A stretch of DNA of 64,000 nucleotides, from NCBI GenBank assembly GCA_002786915.1, contig PCUV01000048.1, positions 1 through 64,000 on the forward strand. The letters are read 5' to 3'. This document shows positions 1-8,866 of this stretch, piece after piece. The translations under genes and the position numbers were made by a program. Source of the stretch: Comamonadaceae bacterium CG12_big_fil_rev_8_21_14_0_65_59_15. Lineage in GTDB: Bacteria > Pseudomonadota > Gammaproteobacteria > Burkholderiales > Burkholderiaceae_C. Numbering within the stretch: the first letter of the stretch is position 1; each line of letters opens with the position of its first letter. Under the pieces are notes generated by a model. That model was given only the letters and a program-made list of their open reading frames with translations, was not told where the DNA came from and ran no database searches.

Positions 1-172
1 CAAGCCGCTGGTCAGGCAATACGCGTAACTGGAGCCGTATCACCGAGGTTCACCTCAATCTCGATAAACCGCAAGTCAAGGAGTCCAATCAGCAGAAAAT
101 TTAACACCTCAGATTTACAACTTTTTGCGACAACTTACTTGACTTCTATCGGGTGCTCGACCTGATCGCATT
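1..172. other. Left edge of window, no recognised gene
   Basis: The plus strand holds a short open frame from base 3 to a TAA at 111-113. It could be the last 36 codons of a gene that begins outside the window. It reads SRWSGNTRNW at its start and ends KESNQQKI. I do not recognise the family. The rest, up to the stop of the zinc-binding protein gene, is AT-richer than the neighbourhood and shows no clear signal. Confidence 0.3.
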
Positions 173-1084
173 TCAGGGATTCAGCCGCATCCCCGCAGCC
201 AGTTGTGTCAGGTTGTGCTGCATCATTTTGAGGTAGCTTGAAGCCGGGCCGTTGGCGCCGGACAAGGCATCTGAATACAGCGTGGCGCCCACTCGCACGC
301 CAGCGTCTTTGCTGAGCTGAGCGATGAGTCTGGGGTTGCTCATGTTCTCCACAAACACGGCCTTGATCTTTTCCCGCTTGATCTGGCGTATCAGTTCGGC
401 CACGTGTTTGGCGCTGGGTTCGCTGTCGGTGTTGACGCCTTCGGGGGCCAGCATGGTGATGCCGTAACGCGCCGCCAGGTAGCCAAACGCATCGTGCGAG
501 GTGATGACCTTGCGCTGTGTTGGCGCAATCGCATCCAACTGGGCTTTGGCTTGCGCATCAAAGTCTTGGAGCTGCTTGGCATACGCCGCTGCATTGGCTT
601 GGTAGGTGGGTGCACCGCTGGGGTCGGCTTTGGCCAGACCAGCAGCAATGTTGGCCACATACTGCACCACGTTGAGTGGGTTTTGCCAGGCATGGGGATC
701 GATTTCGGCGTGGGCGTGTCCGGATTCGGCAGCCATGGTGCGTGGCTGGATGCCCTTGGAGGCCACCACGGTGCCCCCCTTGTAGCCAGCCGATTGGGCC
801 AGTTTTTGCGCCCAGGGCTCAAAATTCAGGCCATTGACCACGAACACCCGGGCGGCCAGCACGGCTTTGGCGTCTGCCGGTCTGGGAGTAAATTCATGCG
901 CGTCAGTATTGGGCCCGGCCAGCGTGGTCACCTTGACGCGCGCTCCGCCCACCACCTGAACGAGGTCGCCCAGGATGCTGAACGAGGCCACCACAGGAAG
1001 GAGTTCGGTGCCATGGGCGCGCGAGATCAGACCACTGGCAACCAGCATCGTCAGCATGATGAATTTGAGCGTGTTGTGTGTCAT
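173..1084 (-). CDS. znuA: Zinc (metal) ABC transporter, periplasmic binding protein
   Basis: Cluster A-I (ZnuA/TroA) solute-binding protein of 303 residues that captures zinc, possibly manganese, in the periplasm and delivers it to the permease. I chose the ATG at 1084 because a signal peptide follows at once and cleaves near ISRAHG (about residue 25). The longer frame has no signal in front. Expected metal ligands are visible: H63 in DAHEFTP, H131 in DPHAWQNP, H197 in TSHDAFGY and D272 in LYSDAL. Histidine rather than glutamate at the third position favours the zinc/TroA type over the manganese PsaA type. The histidine-rich loop typical of ZnuA is reduced to SGHAHAEID. It is the last gene of a minus-strand operon, 25 bp after the permease. 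Its neighbour across the shared control region is a Fur-family gene. Confidence 0.9.
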   Translation of the reverse strand: MTHNTLKFIMLTMLVASGLISRAHGTELLPVVASFSILGDLVQVVGGARVKVTTLAGPNTDAHEFTPRPADAKAVLAARVFVVNGLNFEPWAQKLAQSAGYKGGTVVASKGIQPRTMAAESGHAHAEIDPHAWQNPLNVVQYVANIAAGLAKADPSGAPTYQANAAAYAKQLQDFDAQAKAQLDAIAPTQRKVITSHDAFGYLAARYGITMLAPEGVNTDSEPSAKHVAELIRQIKREKIKAVFVENMSNPRLIAQLSKDAGVRVGATLYSDALSGANGPASSYLKMMQHNLTQLAAGMRLNP

Positions 1085-1109
1085 GCGCTTCGATTCCAAG
1101 GGTAAAAAA

Positions 1110-1994
1110 TCAGGCCACCCGATGCGGGCGTTTGAGGATGCGCGGCAGCCATCCGCCGGGAGACAGCAGCAACGAGAGCGCATATAGTGCCCCCGCACAG
1201 CCGATGATGGTCGGGCCGCTGGGTGTGTCCAGGTGGTACGACAGCAGCAAGCCGGACATGCCTGCGGCAGCGGCCTGTGCGCTGGCGTTGAGCAGTTGCG
1301 CGGCCAGGCTCTCGTGCCACAGCCGCGCCGACACCGCTGGAATCATCATCAGCCCCACGGCCATCAAGGTGCCCAGCGTCTGGAAGCCCGCCACCAGATT
1401 GATGACCACCAGCATCAGAAAGCTTTGCTGCCACACCCAGGGGCGGCTGGCGCGGCCGGTGTGGGCGGCGGCCAGAAACAGCGGGTCGAAGGTTTCCAGT
1501 ACCAGCCCCCGGTACAGTGCGGCCAGCGCCACCACGCTGACGCTGGCCACGCCGGCCACCAGCAGCAAGCCCGGTTCATCCACGCCCAGTGCGCTGCCAA
1601 ACAGGATGTGCAGCAGGTCGATCTGGCTGCCCTGGCGCGAGATCAGCGTGACCCCCAGCGCCAATGCCACCAGGTACAGGGCGGCCAGGCTGGCGTCTTC
1701 CTTGAGCGCGGTGGCGCGGCTGATCACACCCGCCAGTGCGGCCACCACCAGACCAGCGGCCACGCCGCCCAACGCCATGGCCGGTAGCGACAGGCCAAAC
1801 AGCATGAACGCCAACGCCACGCCCGGCAGCACCGCGTGGCTGAGTGCGTCGCCCAGCAAGCTCATGCGCCGCAGGGTCAGGAACACACCCAAGGGGGCAG
1901 CACTCATTGCCAACGCCAGCGTGGCCACGAGCGCGCGGCGCATGAAGGCAAACTCGGCAAACGGGCCGACCAGCAGGTCGTACAGATCGCTCAT
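1110..1994 (-). CDS. znuB: Zinc ABC transporter, inner-membrane permease (ABC-3 family)
   Basis: A 294-residue polytopic membrane protein of the ABC-3 (ZnuB/MntB/TroC) family that forms the metal channel in the inner membrane. The motif GDALSHAVLPGVALAF near residue 50 is characteristic of the family. The rest alternates hydrophobic segments with short loops. The ATG at 1994 overlaps the TGA of the ATPase gene in the four bases ATGA. That signals translational coupling and excludes the eight-residue upstream extension. It is followed closely by the binding-protein gene, so the order on the minus strand is peptide, ATPase, permease, binding protein. Confidence 0.9.
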   Translation of the reverse strand: MSDLYDLLVGPFAEFAFMRRALVATLALAMSAAPLGVFLTLRRMSLLGDALSHAVLPGVALAFMLFGLSLPAMALGGVAAGLVVAALAGVISRATALKEDASLAALYLVALALGVTLISRQGSQIDLLHILFGSALGVDEPGLLLVAGVASVSVVALAALYRGLVLETFDPLFLAAAHTGRASRPWVWQQSFLMLVVINLVAGFQTLGTLMAVGLMMIPAVSARLWHESLAAQLLNASAQAAAAGMSGLLLSYHLDTPSGPTIIGCAGALYALSLLLSPGGWLPRILKRPHRVA

Positions 1995-2725
1995 GCAGCG
2001 GCCTCGTCGGCGTGGCAAATCTCAGCCGTATCGTCCCATGCCTCGGCCAGCACGCGTGCGCGTTGCAGGTTTGCTTCGGTGAGCACCTGAGCCGTAGGGC
2101 CCCAGGCGACCAGCTCGCGCGCCAGCAGCACGGTCTGATCAAAGTGCGCCAGAACCTGCGCATCGTCGTGCAGTACGGCAATCACCGTGCGGCCTTGCGT
2201 GTGCCATTGATGGATCAGCGCGAGAAGCGCGGCGGTGGTGCGCGAGTCCATGGCGTTGAACGGCTCGTCGAGCAGCATCAGGTTGGCGTCCTGCATCAAC
2301 AGCCGGGCAAACAGAACGCGCTGAAACTGCCCGCTGGACAGCGACCCCACCGTGCGTCGCTCAAAGCCGACCAGCCCCACAGTGTGTATGGCTGCATCTG
2401 CGCGCGCCAACATGGCGGCGCTGATGCCGCCCCAGGCGCCCACCGTGGTCCAATTGCCCAACAGCACGCAGTCACGCACCTGCATGGGAAAGCTGCGGTC
2501 GATCTCGCTCTGCTGCGGCAGGTAGGCAATGCGGCTGCGCGGCGTATCGGTGCGGATGCACCCCCCTGCGGGCTGCACCAAGCCCATGATGCTTTTCAGC
2601 AGTGTGCTTTTACCCGACCCATTGGGGCCGATCACGGCGGTGAGCGCACCCTTGACGAACTTCCCGCCGATGTGGTGCAGCGCCGGGTGCTGGCGGTAGC
2701 TGACGGTCAGGTTTTCAAGCGTCAC
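1991..2725 (-). CDS. znuC: Zinc ABC transporter, ATP-binding protein
   Basis: ABC ATPase that powers the metal importer. Visible motifs are Walker A GPNGSGKS near residue 34, the signature LSSGQFQRVLFARLL, and Walker B LMLLDEPFNAMD. The frame stays open upstream to 2767, but I place the start at the GTG at 2725 because it overlaps the TGA of the small upstream ORF (bases GTGA) and begins directly with the first beta strand (VTLENLTV). This gives 244 residues, usual for the family. The 3' end overlaps znuB by four bases. An adjacent GTG at 2728 is an alternative start. Confidence 0.88.
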   Translation of the reverse strand: MTLENLTVSYRQHPALHHIGGKFVKGALTAVIGPNGSGKSTLLKSIMGLVQPAGGCIRTDTPRSRIAYLPQQSEIDRSFPMQVRDCVLLGNWTTVGAWGGISAAMLARADAAIHTVGLVGFERRTVGSLSSGQFQRVLFARLLMQDANLMLLDEPFNAMDSRTTAALLALIHQWHTQGRTVIAVLHDDAQVLAHFDQTVLLARELVAWGPTAQVLTEANLQRARVLAEAWDDTAEICHADEAAA

Positions 2726-2895
2726 CACGGCAGAACCCCGGCATCCGCCCATCCCACCGCCAACCACAGCAGCAGCAGCAGCGGCAGCACCGCCGCGACG
2801 CGCAGCCAGGCGGGCAGGGCCAGGACGCTCAGCCCGGCTGAGGGGGCGGGCGGTGTGGTCGTTGGATGGGTGTGTGGATGGGGGTGCTGTGTCAT
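2722..2895 (-). CDS. Small His-rich single-pass membrane peptide, first ORF of the zinc operon
   Basis: A 57-residue ORF from the ATG at 2895 to the TGA at 2724-2722. The first eleven residues carry four histidines (MTQHPHPHTHP). A short Pro/Thr linker follows, then a strongly hydrophobic segment (about residues 22-50, including VAAVLPLLLLLWLAVG). Its stop codon overlaps the GTG start of the ATPase gene as GTGA, the same coupling seen between znuC and znuB. I see no good Shine-Dalgarno sequence. I do not recognise a family. A His-rich head on one membrane helix beside a zinc importer suggests a metal-binding accessory subunit, but this is inference. It could instead be a translated leader that only couples translation. 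Confidence 0.55.
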   Translation of the reverse strand: MTQHPHPHTHPTTTPPAPSAGLSVLALPAWLRVAAVLPLLLLLWLAVGWADAGVLPW

Positions 2896-2927
2896 GGTCT
2901 GAAAAAATTAAAGTTACATATGCAAGT

Positions 2928-2990
2928 GAATTGCGTTATAGTTTACCGCAATTCGGTTGCATTTGGCTATTAATGCAACTTGATTGCAAT
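2928..2990. promoter_or_regulatory. Divergent control region with candidate Zur/Fur operators
   Basis: The AT-rich region between the importer and the Fur-family gene contains three dyads in 63 bp. GAATTGCG (2928-2935) faces CGCAATTC (2947-2954) across 11 bp. TTGCATT (2957-2963) faces AATGCAA (2972-2978) across 8 bp. ATTGCAAT (2983-2990) is a perfect palindrome. Zur and Fur repressors bind AT-rich dyads of this kind between their own gene and the importer they control. Which dyad is bound, and where the promoters lie, cannot be told by eye. Confidence 0.55.
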
Positions 2991-3014
2991 ATAGTTTCAG
3001 AAAATCCGAGGCCC

Positions 3015-3542
3015 ATGACATCATCCCCTATCGCTGCTGACACCGACCCGATCGATGCCTTGCTTTCAGCGCACGGCTTGCGCCGTACGGCGGCAGCGCG
3101 GCGCGTGCTGGGCTGGTTTTTGGCGCATCCCGACACCAGCTACACCCACGCCCAGTTGCTGGTGGCGTTACAAGACGGCGCAGCGCTGGACCGGGTGACG
3201 CTTTATCGGTTGGTCGACCGTCTGACGCAGGTCAGCTTGTTGCTGTGCCGAGTGGATACCCATCGGGTGCGTCGCTACCAGGCCATGCCAGAGAGCGTCA
3301 AGGCGATGCCGCACTTTGAATGCCAGAGCTGTCACCGCGACAGTCCGCTGGGTTCCCAGTTACAGGGGAACGCGCTGGATCTGGAACTGGCGGCGCAAAA
3401 CGCGCTGCAGACACTCAAGGCGTTAGGCTACCAAGGACTGTCGCTGGATTTGGCGGTGCGAGGTGTGTGCGCGGAGTGTGTCAACGCTGGTTTGGGTGGG
3501 GTTGCTGCTTCAGCGCTTACGCCGTCGAATGCAAAAATCTGA
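3015..3542 (+). CDS. zur: Fur-family transcriptional regulator, probably Zur
   Basis: A 175-residue Fur-family repressor. The N-terminal winged helix spans about residues 10-80, with the recognition segment DRVTLYRLVDRL near 59-70. The C-terminal metal and dimer domain has two structural-zinc pairs, C103xxC106 (HFECQSCH) and C152xxC155 (GVCAEC). I chose the ATG at 3015. The frame extends upstream to about 2853, but that part overlaps the operator region and reads as non-protein. Divergence from a zinc importer makes Zur more likely than Fur or Mur. Under adequate zinc it should repress the importer and perhaps itself. Confidence 0.8.
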   Translation: MTSSPIAADTDPIDALLSAHGLRRTAAARRVLGWFLAHPDTSYTHAQLLVALQDGAALDRVTLYRLVDRLTQVSLLLCRVDTHRVRRYQAMPESVKAMPHFECQSCHRDSPLGSQLQGNALDLELAAQNALQTLKALGYQGLSLDLAVRGVCAECVNAGLGGVAASALTPSNAKI

Positions 3543-3645
3543 ACTTTTGACGCTTGCTTGATCTTTGTCAGATGATTTAAAGTGCGGTCGGTGCAAAGTT
3601 GCCACTTATTCTTAATTTTCTTCATCTTTTGCGGGGACCCTGATC

Positions 3646-3789
3646 ATGAAAGCAATTCAAGACCTTTTTTCCACTGACTACGGCATGATGAGCTTTGTTA
3701 TTATCGCGGCCATCATAGTGGGGTCCATTGTTGCCTACTTTGTACTGGTGAAAAAGATGGACGAGTCCGCTGCCAACAGCAAAAAATAA
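3646..3789 (+). CDS. DUF3149 small membrane protein
   Basis: A 47-residue protein that starts with MKAIQDLFSTDYGMMSF, the conserved opening of DUF3149 proteins of Comamonadaceae and relatives. One transmembrane helix follows (about residues 14-36), then a charged tail KKMDESAANSKK. The ATG follows the purine-rich stretch GCGGGGACC. Its function is unknown. It stands alone between the Fur-family gene and the AEC transporter. Confidence 0.75.
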   Translation: MKAIQDLFSTDYGMMSFVIIAAIIVGSIVAYFVLVKKMDESAANSKK

Positions 3790-3921
3790 CCGTGTTGCGC
3801 CTAGTGGCGCTGTTGGTTGGCGGGCCGGTTGTCGTTTTTCAGGCGAGCCACCCTGGCTTCTGGTTGGGGTGGTTTTTTGTTTTCTGACGAAAATTGCAGG
3901 GTTGCAACTTCTGGTCTTGTC

Positions 3922-4863
3922 GTGAACAGTCCTGTTATTTCGGCCCTGCTGCCGGTGGTGCTGCTGATTACTATTGGTGTGATTGCCGGTCGCGCAGGTT
4001 TTGTAAGGGCTGAGGCCGCAAAAGACTTGTCAAATCTGGTGTTCATGGTGCTCACACCGGCGCTGCTGTTTCGCACCATGAGCACGGTGCACGTCGAGCA
4101 GCTCAATTTCAAGCCGGTGGCCATGTACTTTGTGGCGGCCTTGACCTTGTATGGCGTGGTGCTGCTGTACCAAGGGGCCAGGCGGCGTGCGGCCGTGTTG
4201 GCGCTGGGCTGCACGTTCAGCAACACGGTGATGATCGGCATTCCGTTGGTGGGCCTGGCGTATGGGCAGGCCGGTCTGATTACCTTGTTTACGCTGATTT
4301 CGGTGCACGCGCTGATTTTGCTGACCGTGGCCACCATCGTGCTGGAAATGGTGGCCGCGCGAGAAGACCGACAGTCCGGACGTGGTGCTCAACGCCACAT
4401 GGCGCTGACGGTGCTGGCCGCCATCAAGGGCGGCATCATCCACCCGGTGCCGCTGCCGATCATCGTGGGTTTGGTGTTTGCTCAAACCGGTTGGGTGCTA
4501 CCGGAGGTGGTGGACAAACCGCTGCATTTGCTGGGCAACGCCTTTGGACCGGTGGCGCTGGTGCTGGTGGGGCTGTCCCTGACGCAGGTGCACATTGGCA
4601 CGCACCTGAAGATCGCGCTGGGCATCAGCGTGCTGAAAAACCTGGCTCTGCCTGCGTTGGTGGCAACCCTGGGCTGGGGCTTGGGGCTGTCTGGTCTGAA
4701 TCTGTCGGTGATGATCGTCGCGGCCGCGCTGCCGATGGGGGCGAATGTTTTTTTGTTTGCCCAGCGCTACGAGGTGGCGCAAGACCTGATCACGGCGAGC
4801 ATGGCGGTGTCCACCGTGCTGGGGCTGGTCAGCATCACCTTGGTGATGGCGCTGGTGGGCTAG
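3922..4863 (+). CDS. AEC-family transporter (auxin efflux carrier-like permease)
   Basis: A membrane permease of about 313 residues from the AEC (auxin efflux carrier) family, with roughly ten hydrophobic segments. Family features include NLVFMVLTPALLF near residue 37, the central SNTVMIGIPLVGLAYG, and the C-terminal ALPMGANVFLFAQRY. Substrates of bacterial AEC members are mostly organic acids or unknown. The frame is open from 3817, but the first hydrophobic helix begins at NSPVISALLPVV. The GTG at 3922 is therefore the likely start, though no strong ribosome-binding site supports it. It converges with pdxH, two bases away. Confidence 0.8.
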   Translation: MNSPVISALLPVVLLITIGVIAGRAGFVRAEAAKDLSNLVFMVLTPALLFRTMSTVHVEQLNFKPVAMYFVAALTLYGVVLLYQGARRRAAVLALGCTFSNTVMIGIPLVGLAYGQAGLITLFTLISVHALILLTVATIVLEMVAAREDRQSGRGAQRHMALTVLAAIKGGIIHPVPLPIIVGLVFAQTGWVLPEVVDKPLHLLGNAFGPVALVLVGLSLTQVHIGTHLKIALGISVLKNLALPALVATLGWGLGLSGLNLSVMIVAAALPMGANVFLFAQRYEVAQDLITASMAVSTVLGLVSITLVMALVG

Positions 4864-4865
4864 TT

Positions 4866-5519
4866 TCAGGGTGCTAAACGCTCCCGAAGCCATAGCATTG
4901 TGCCCTTGGCTTGATTGGTCTGAAGAGTGTATCGAAGCCTGTCATGCAAGCGGCTTTTGCGCCCTTGCCAGAACTGCCATTCGGTGGCCACCAGCCGGTA
5001 GCCACCCCAGTGCGGCGGCCGTGGCGGGTTGAGTAAAAACTGTGCGCCGTAGCGGGCCGCGTTGGCCAGCAGCACGCCGCGCCCGCTGATCACCTGGCTT
5101 TGCGGGCTGGCCCAGGCACCGATGCGGCTGTCCAGTGGGCGGCTGCCATAGTAGGCGTCACTTTCGCTGTCGCTGACTTTTTCCACCACGCCTTCGATGC
5201 GCACCACGCGCTCCAACTCCACCCAGTGGAATTGCAGCGCGGCATAAGGGTTGCCGGCCAGCTCCTGGCCTTTGCGGCTGAGGTAGTTGGTGTACCAGAC
5301 GATGCCACGCTCATCGTAGCCCTTGATCAGCACCACGCGCGTGCTCGGGCGCAGGTCGCTGCCCACGGTGGCCAGCGTCATGGCGTTGGGCTCGGGCACC
5401 TCGGCGCTGATGGCCTCGTTGAGCCACTGGTCAAATTGCTGGAGAGGGTCGGCGTGCGAAGCGCCTTCGTTGAGCTCCGCACGTTCGTAATTTTTGCGCA
5501 GGTCGGCGATGTTTTGCAT
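4866..5519 (-). CDS. pdxH: Pyridoxamine 5'-phosphate oxidase
   Basis: A 217-residue FMN enzyme that oxidises pyridoxamine or pyridoxine 5'-phosphate to pyridoxal 5'-phosphate. The family signature is clear: [29 protein letters not shown] for FMN binding, the [17 protein letters not shown] block, and the C-terminal WEFWQ-type motif here as [18 protein letters not shown] chose the ATG at 5519 ([16 protein letters not shown]), the normal start of the family, over the longer frame. A separate transcription unit. Confidence 0.95.
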   Translation of the reverse strand: MQNIADLRKNYERAELNEGASHADPLQQFDQWLNEAISAEVPEPNAMTLATVGSDLRPSTRVVLIKGYDERGIVWYTNYLSRKGQELAGNPYAALQFHWVELERVVRIEGVVEKVSDSESDAYYGSRPLDSRIGAWASPQSQVISGRGVLLANAARYGAQFLLNPPRPPHWGGYRLVATEWQFWQGRKSRLHDRLRYTLQTNQAKGTMLWLRERLAP

Positions 5520-5594
5520 CCCCCCAGTATAGAAAACTGCGTTGGTAATTGCTTTGAAACCGGTGCGATCCAAAGCATTGTGCGAATCCGAAAA

Positions 5595-5921
5595 ACATTG
5601 ACGTACGGCAGGGCGACTGGGTCAGACGCATGCGGTTTTGGGGCGAAGCGCGCGCGAAACTGAAGCCTCAAGTACGCCAGCATCTCAGACCGCCAGCGTT
5701 TTCTCGCCACGTTCATGCGCTTTGCGCTGTGCTTGTTCTTTGAAGTCGGTTGAATAGCTATTTTGTTTCATTTGTGGTCGCCAGTTTGCGGATCAACTGC
5801 GGGTTTCGGGAGCGACAACTGTTCTGACTCAGGGGCCGGGGGCGATCAGTAATGAATGTCTCCACCACGGTGTGGGATGACCGCATGCGCCTGACCCAGT
5901 CGCCCTGCCGTGCGTTGATGT
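5595..5921. repeat. Long inverted repeat bracketing a 245-bp non-coding segment
   Basis: The 474 bases between pdxH and ppdK hold no credible gene. Bases 5605-5635 and 5881-5911 are reverse complements over 31 bp with one mismatch. Similarity continues outward for about ten more bases (5595-5604 against 5912-5921, seven of ten). The arms are separated by about 245 bp with no matching ORF. This is the layout of a small non-autonomous inverted-repeat element (MITE) or of paired dispersed repeats. I see no target-site duplication. The ppdK promoter must lie in or just after the right arm. Confidence 0.6.
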
Positions 5922-5993
5922 CTTGGCGCGCAGCATAATTCGCCTCAGCAAGTATTCACGGCACACTTTTCACACTTTTATAAAGGACCCATC

Positions 5994-8789
5994 ATGACCG
6001 GCAGCAAAAAATACGTGTTTGCATTTGAAGAGGGCGACGGCAAAAACAAGATGCTGCTCGGCGGCAAGGGCGCCAATTTGTGCGAGATGACGCAGATTGG
6101 CCTGAACGTGCCGCCGGGTTTTACCGCCAGCACCGACGCCTGCAACGCCTATCTGGAAAAAAACCAGTTGCCCGACGGCTTGATGGACGAAATCCGTAGC
6201 CACATGGCGGCGCTGGAAAAAAAGACCGGCAAGGGTTTTGGCGACGGCACCAATCCGCTGCTGGTGTCGGTGCGCTCCGGCGCGGCGATGTCGATGCCGG
6301 GCATGATGGACACTATTTTGAACCTGGGCCTGAACGCCGTGTCGCTCAAGGGTCTGATCGCACAAACCGGTAACCCACGTTTTGCCTACGACGCCTATCG
6401 CCGTTTTATCCAACTGTTTGGCAAGATTGCGCTGGGCATCGGTGACGAGCATTTTGACCAGGCCATGGTGGCGGTCAAGCGAAAGTACGGTGCGCCGCAA
6501 GACGTGGACCTGAACACCGAACATTTGAAAGAACTGGCCGACGAGTTTCTGGCCATTGTGCAGCGCCAAAGCGGCCAGCCGTTTCCGCAAGACCCGTTTG
6601 TGCAGCTTGAAATTGCCGTCGGCGCGGTGTTTCGCTCATGGATGGGCAAGCGCGCGGTGGACTACCGCAAACAGTTTCGCATCACCAAAGCGCAAGCCAA
6701 CGGCACGGCGGTGAGCGTGTGCACCATGGTGTTTGGCAACATGGGTAACGACTCGGGCACGGGGGTGGGCTTTACGCGCAACCCCGGCTCCGGCGAGAAC
6801 CTGATTTATGGCGAGTACCTGGTCAACGCGCAGGGCGAAGACGTGGTGGCGGGCATCCGCACACCCAAGGCCATCGCCGAGATGGAACAGGAAATGCCCG
6901 AGATTCACCGCCAGTTGATCACGCTGCGACAGCGTCTGGAGTCGCATTACCACGAGGTGCAGGACTTTGAGTTCACGATCGAAAAAGGCATTTTGTATTG
7001 CCTGCAAACGCGCAACGGCAAGATGAACGCGCGCGGCATGGTGCGCACCTCGGTGGAGATGTTCCACGAAGGGTTGATCACCAAAGAGCGCGCGCTGTTG
7101 CGCATCGAGCCCAGTGTGCTCGAGCAGTTGCTGGTACCGCAACTGGCGCCCAACTTTCATGGCAGATACCTCGCGCAAGGGCTGGCGGCGTCGCCCGGCG
7201 CGGCATCGGGCAAGATTGTGTTTGACGCCGACACGGCCGAGAGCCGCGGGCGCACCGGTGAAAAAATCATTCTTGTGCGCGAGGAAACAAAACCCGAAGA
7301 CATTCACGGTTTTTTCCAGGCGCAAGGAATTTTGACCAGCCGGGGTGGCAAAACCTCGCACGCGGCGGTGGTGGCGCGCGGCATGGGCAAGCCCTGCGTG
7401 TCGGGCTGCGAAGACATTGTCATCAACGACCAGTTGCGCAGTGCCAAAGTGGGCGACACGGTGCTGAAAGAAGGCGATGTCATCACCATTGACGGCGGCA
7501 CCGGGCGCGTTTATGCCGGTGAGGTGCCCACGGTCGAGGCTGAATTCTCTGAAGAAATGAACACCTTGCTGGCTTGGGCCGATGAGGTGGCGGTGCTTAA
7601 GGTGATGGCCAACGCCGACTCGCCGGTGGATGCCGCGCGGGCGCGCGAATTTGGCGCCATGGGCATTGGCCTGTGCCGCACCGAGCGCATGTTCAACGCC
7701 ACGGATCGGCTGCCGATTGTGCAAGAGATGATTCTGGCCGAGACGCTGGAAGAGCGTCAGGCGGCGCTGGACCGGCTGCTGCCGATTCAGCGGGCTGACT
7801 TCAAAGGCATTTTCAAGGCCATGAAAGGCTTGCCGGTGACGGTGCGGCTGCTGGATCCGCCGATGCACGAGTTTTTGCCCACGGCGGGCCAGTTGGAAGT
7901 GGAAATATCGCACCTGCACCAGTTGCGCGACACCATCAAGGCGCTGGAAGACCTGCCCGCAACGCTGAAGATGCTCAACCCCAAGCTATACCAGCAGTAT
8001 GCCGATGGCCTGACCCCGTTGACGGCCGCGCTCACCACCTTCAAGCGCTCGCATATGGAAGACGATGTGATCGCCAAAAAAGAGAAAGTGCTGAAAAAAG
8101 TGCGCGCCTTGGCCGAGGTGAACCCGATGCTGGGGCACCGCGGTGTGCGACTGGGCATTACCTACCCTGAAATTTATTGCATGCAGATTCGCGCCATTCT
8201 GGAAGCAGCGGCGCTGTGCGGCAAGCAGGGCATTGAAATTTACCCCGAGATCATGGTGCCGCAGGTGGCCACGGTGGAAGAGCTCAAGCGCATTCACAGC
8301 TACGTGCAGCGCATCAGCCAGGAAGTGCGCGCCACGCACGGCATTGACGTCAAGTTCAAGTTTGGCTCGATGCTGGAGGTGGTGCGCGCCTGCATGCGCT
8401 CCGGGCGCATGGCCGAAACGGCTGAATTTTTCTCGTTTGGCACCAACGACCTGAGTCAGGCCACGTTTTCGTTCAGCCGCGAAGACGCCGAAAACAAATT
8501 TTTGCCGTTTTACAACGAAACTGGCATTCTGGAGGACAACCCGTTTGAGGTGCTCGACATCAAGGGCGTGGGGCAGTTGATGAAAATGGCGGTGCAAAAC
8601 GGCCGCAACACCAACCCCGACCTGAAAGTGGGTATTTGCGGTGAGCACGGCGGTCACCCGGGTTCGATCCGCTTTTGCCACCACATCAAGCTCACCTACG
8701 TGTCGTGCTCGGGCCCGCGCGTGCCGATTGCCCGGCTGGCCGCAGCGCAGGCCAAGCTGCTCGAAACGCAATACCACGAGCCGGTGTGA
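5994..8789 (+). CDS. ppdK: Pyruvate, phosphate dikinase
   Basis: Full-length PPDK of 931 residues, interconverting pyruvate + ATP + phosphate and PEP + AMP + pyrophosphate. The N-terminal ATP-grasp domain begins with the usual [22 protein letters not shown]. The phosphohistidine domain has [21 protein letters not shown] with catalytic H456. The C-terminal PEP-utilising barrel ends with [16 protein letters not shown]. The ATG at 5994 is preceded by AAAGGACC. With edd and eda in the same window, this gives the cell a reversible pyruvate-PEP link. I see no regulatory protein (DUF299/PDRP) gene beside it. Confidence 0.97.
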   Translation: MTGSKKYVFAFEEGDGKNKMLLGGKGANLCEMTQIGLNVPPGFTASTDACNAYLEKNQLPDGLMDEIRSHMAALEKKTGKGFGDGTNPLLVSVRSGAAMSMPGMMDTILNLGLNAVSLKGLIAQTGNPRFAYDAYRRFIQLFGKIALGIGDEHFDQAMVAVKRKYGAPQDVDLNTEHLKELADEFLAIVQRQSGQPFPQDPFVQLEIAVGAVFRSWMGKRAVDYRKQFRITKAQANGTAVSVCTMVFGNMGNDSGTGVGFTRNPGSGENLIYGEYLVNAQGEDVVAGIRTPKAIAEMEQEMPEIHRQLITLRQRLESHYHEVQDFEFTIEKGILYCLQTRNGKMNARGMVRTSVEMFHEGLITKERALLRIEPSVLEQLLVPQLAPNFHGRYLAQGLAASPGAASGKIVFDADTAESRGRTGEKIILVREETKPEDIHGFFQAQGILTSRGGKTSHAAVVARGMGKPCVSGCEDIVINDQLRSAKVGDTVLKEGDVITIDGGTGRVYAGEVPTVEAEFSEEMNTLLAWADEVAVLKVMANADSPVDAARAREFGAMGIGLCRTERMFNATDRLPIVQEMILAETLEERQAALDRLLPIQRADFKGIFKAMKGLPVTVRLLDPPMHEFLPTAGQLEVEISHLHQLRDTIKALEDLPATLKMLNPKLYQQYADGLTPLTAALTTFKRSHMEDDVIAKKEKVLKKVRALAEVNPMLGHRGVRLGITYPEIYCMQIRAILEAAALCGKQGIEIYPEIMVPQVATVEELKRIHSYVQRISQEVRATHGIDVKFKFGSMLEVVRACMRSGRMAETAEFFSFGTNDLSQATFSFSREDAENKFLPFYNETGILEDNPFEVLDIKGVGQLMKMAVQNGRNTNPDLKVGICGEHGGHPGSIRFCHHIKLTYVSCSGPRVPIARLAAAQAKLLETQYHEPV

Positions 8790-8866
8790 GCGTTCCCCCA
8801 TTGGATGTGACCGAAGGCGTTGTCCGCTCGGCTTGCGACCCTGCCGATGCCGGTGACAGGGCAGCC

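Noticed and set aside
1-113. C-terminus of a transposase at the left edge
   Set aside because: The 36 residues are too few to place and no terminal repeat could be confirmed. Left as unassigned.
6636-7919. 427-codon minus-strand frame inside ppdK
   Set aside because: Antisense shadow with no start signal and no family resemblance.
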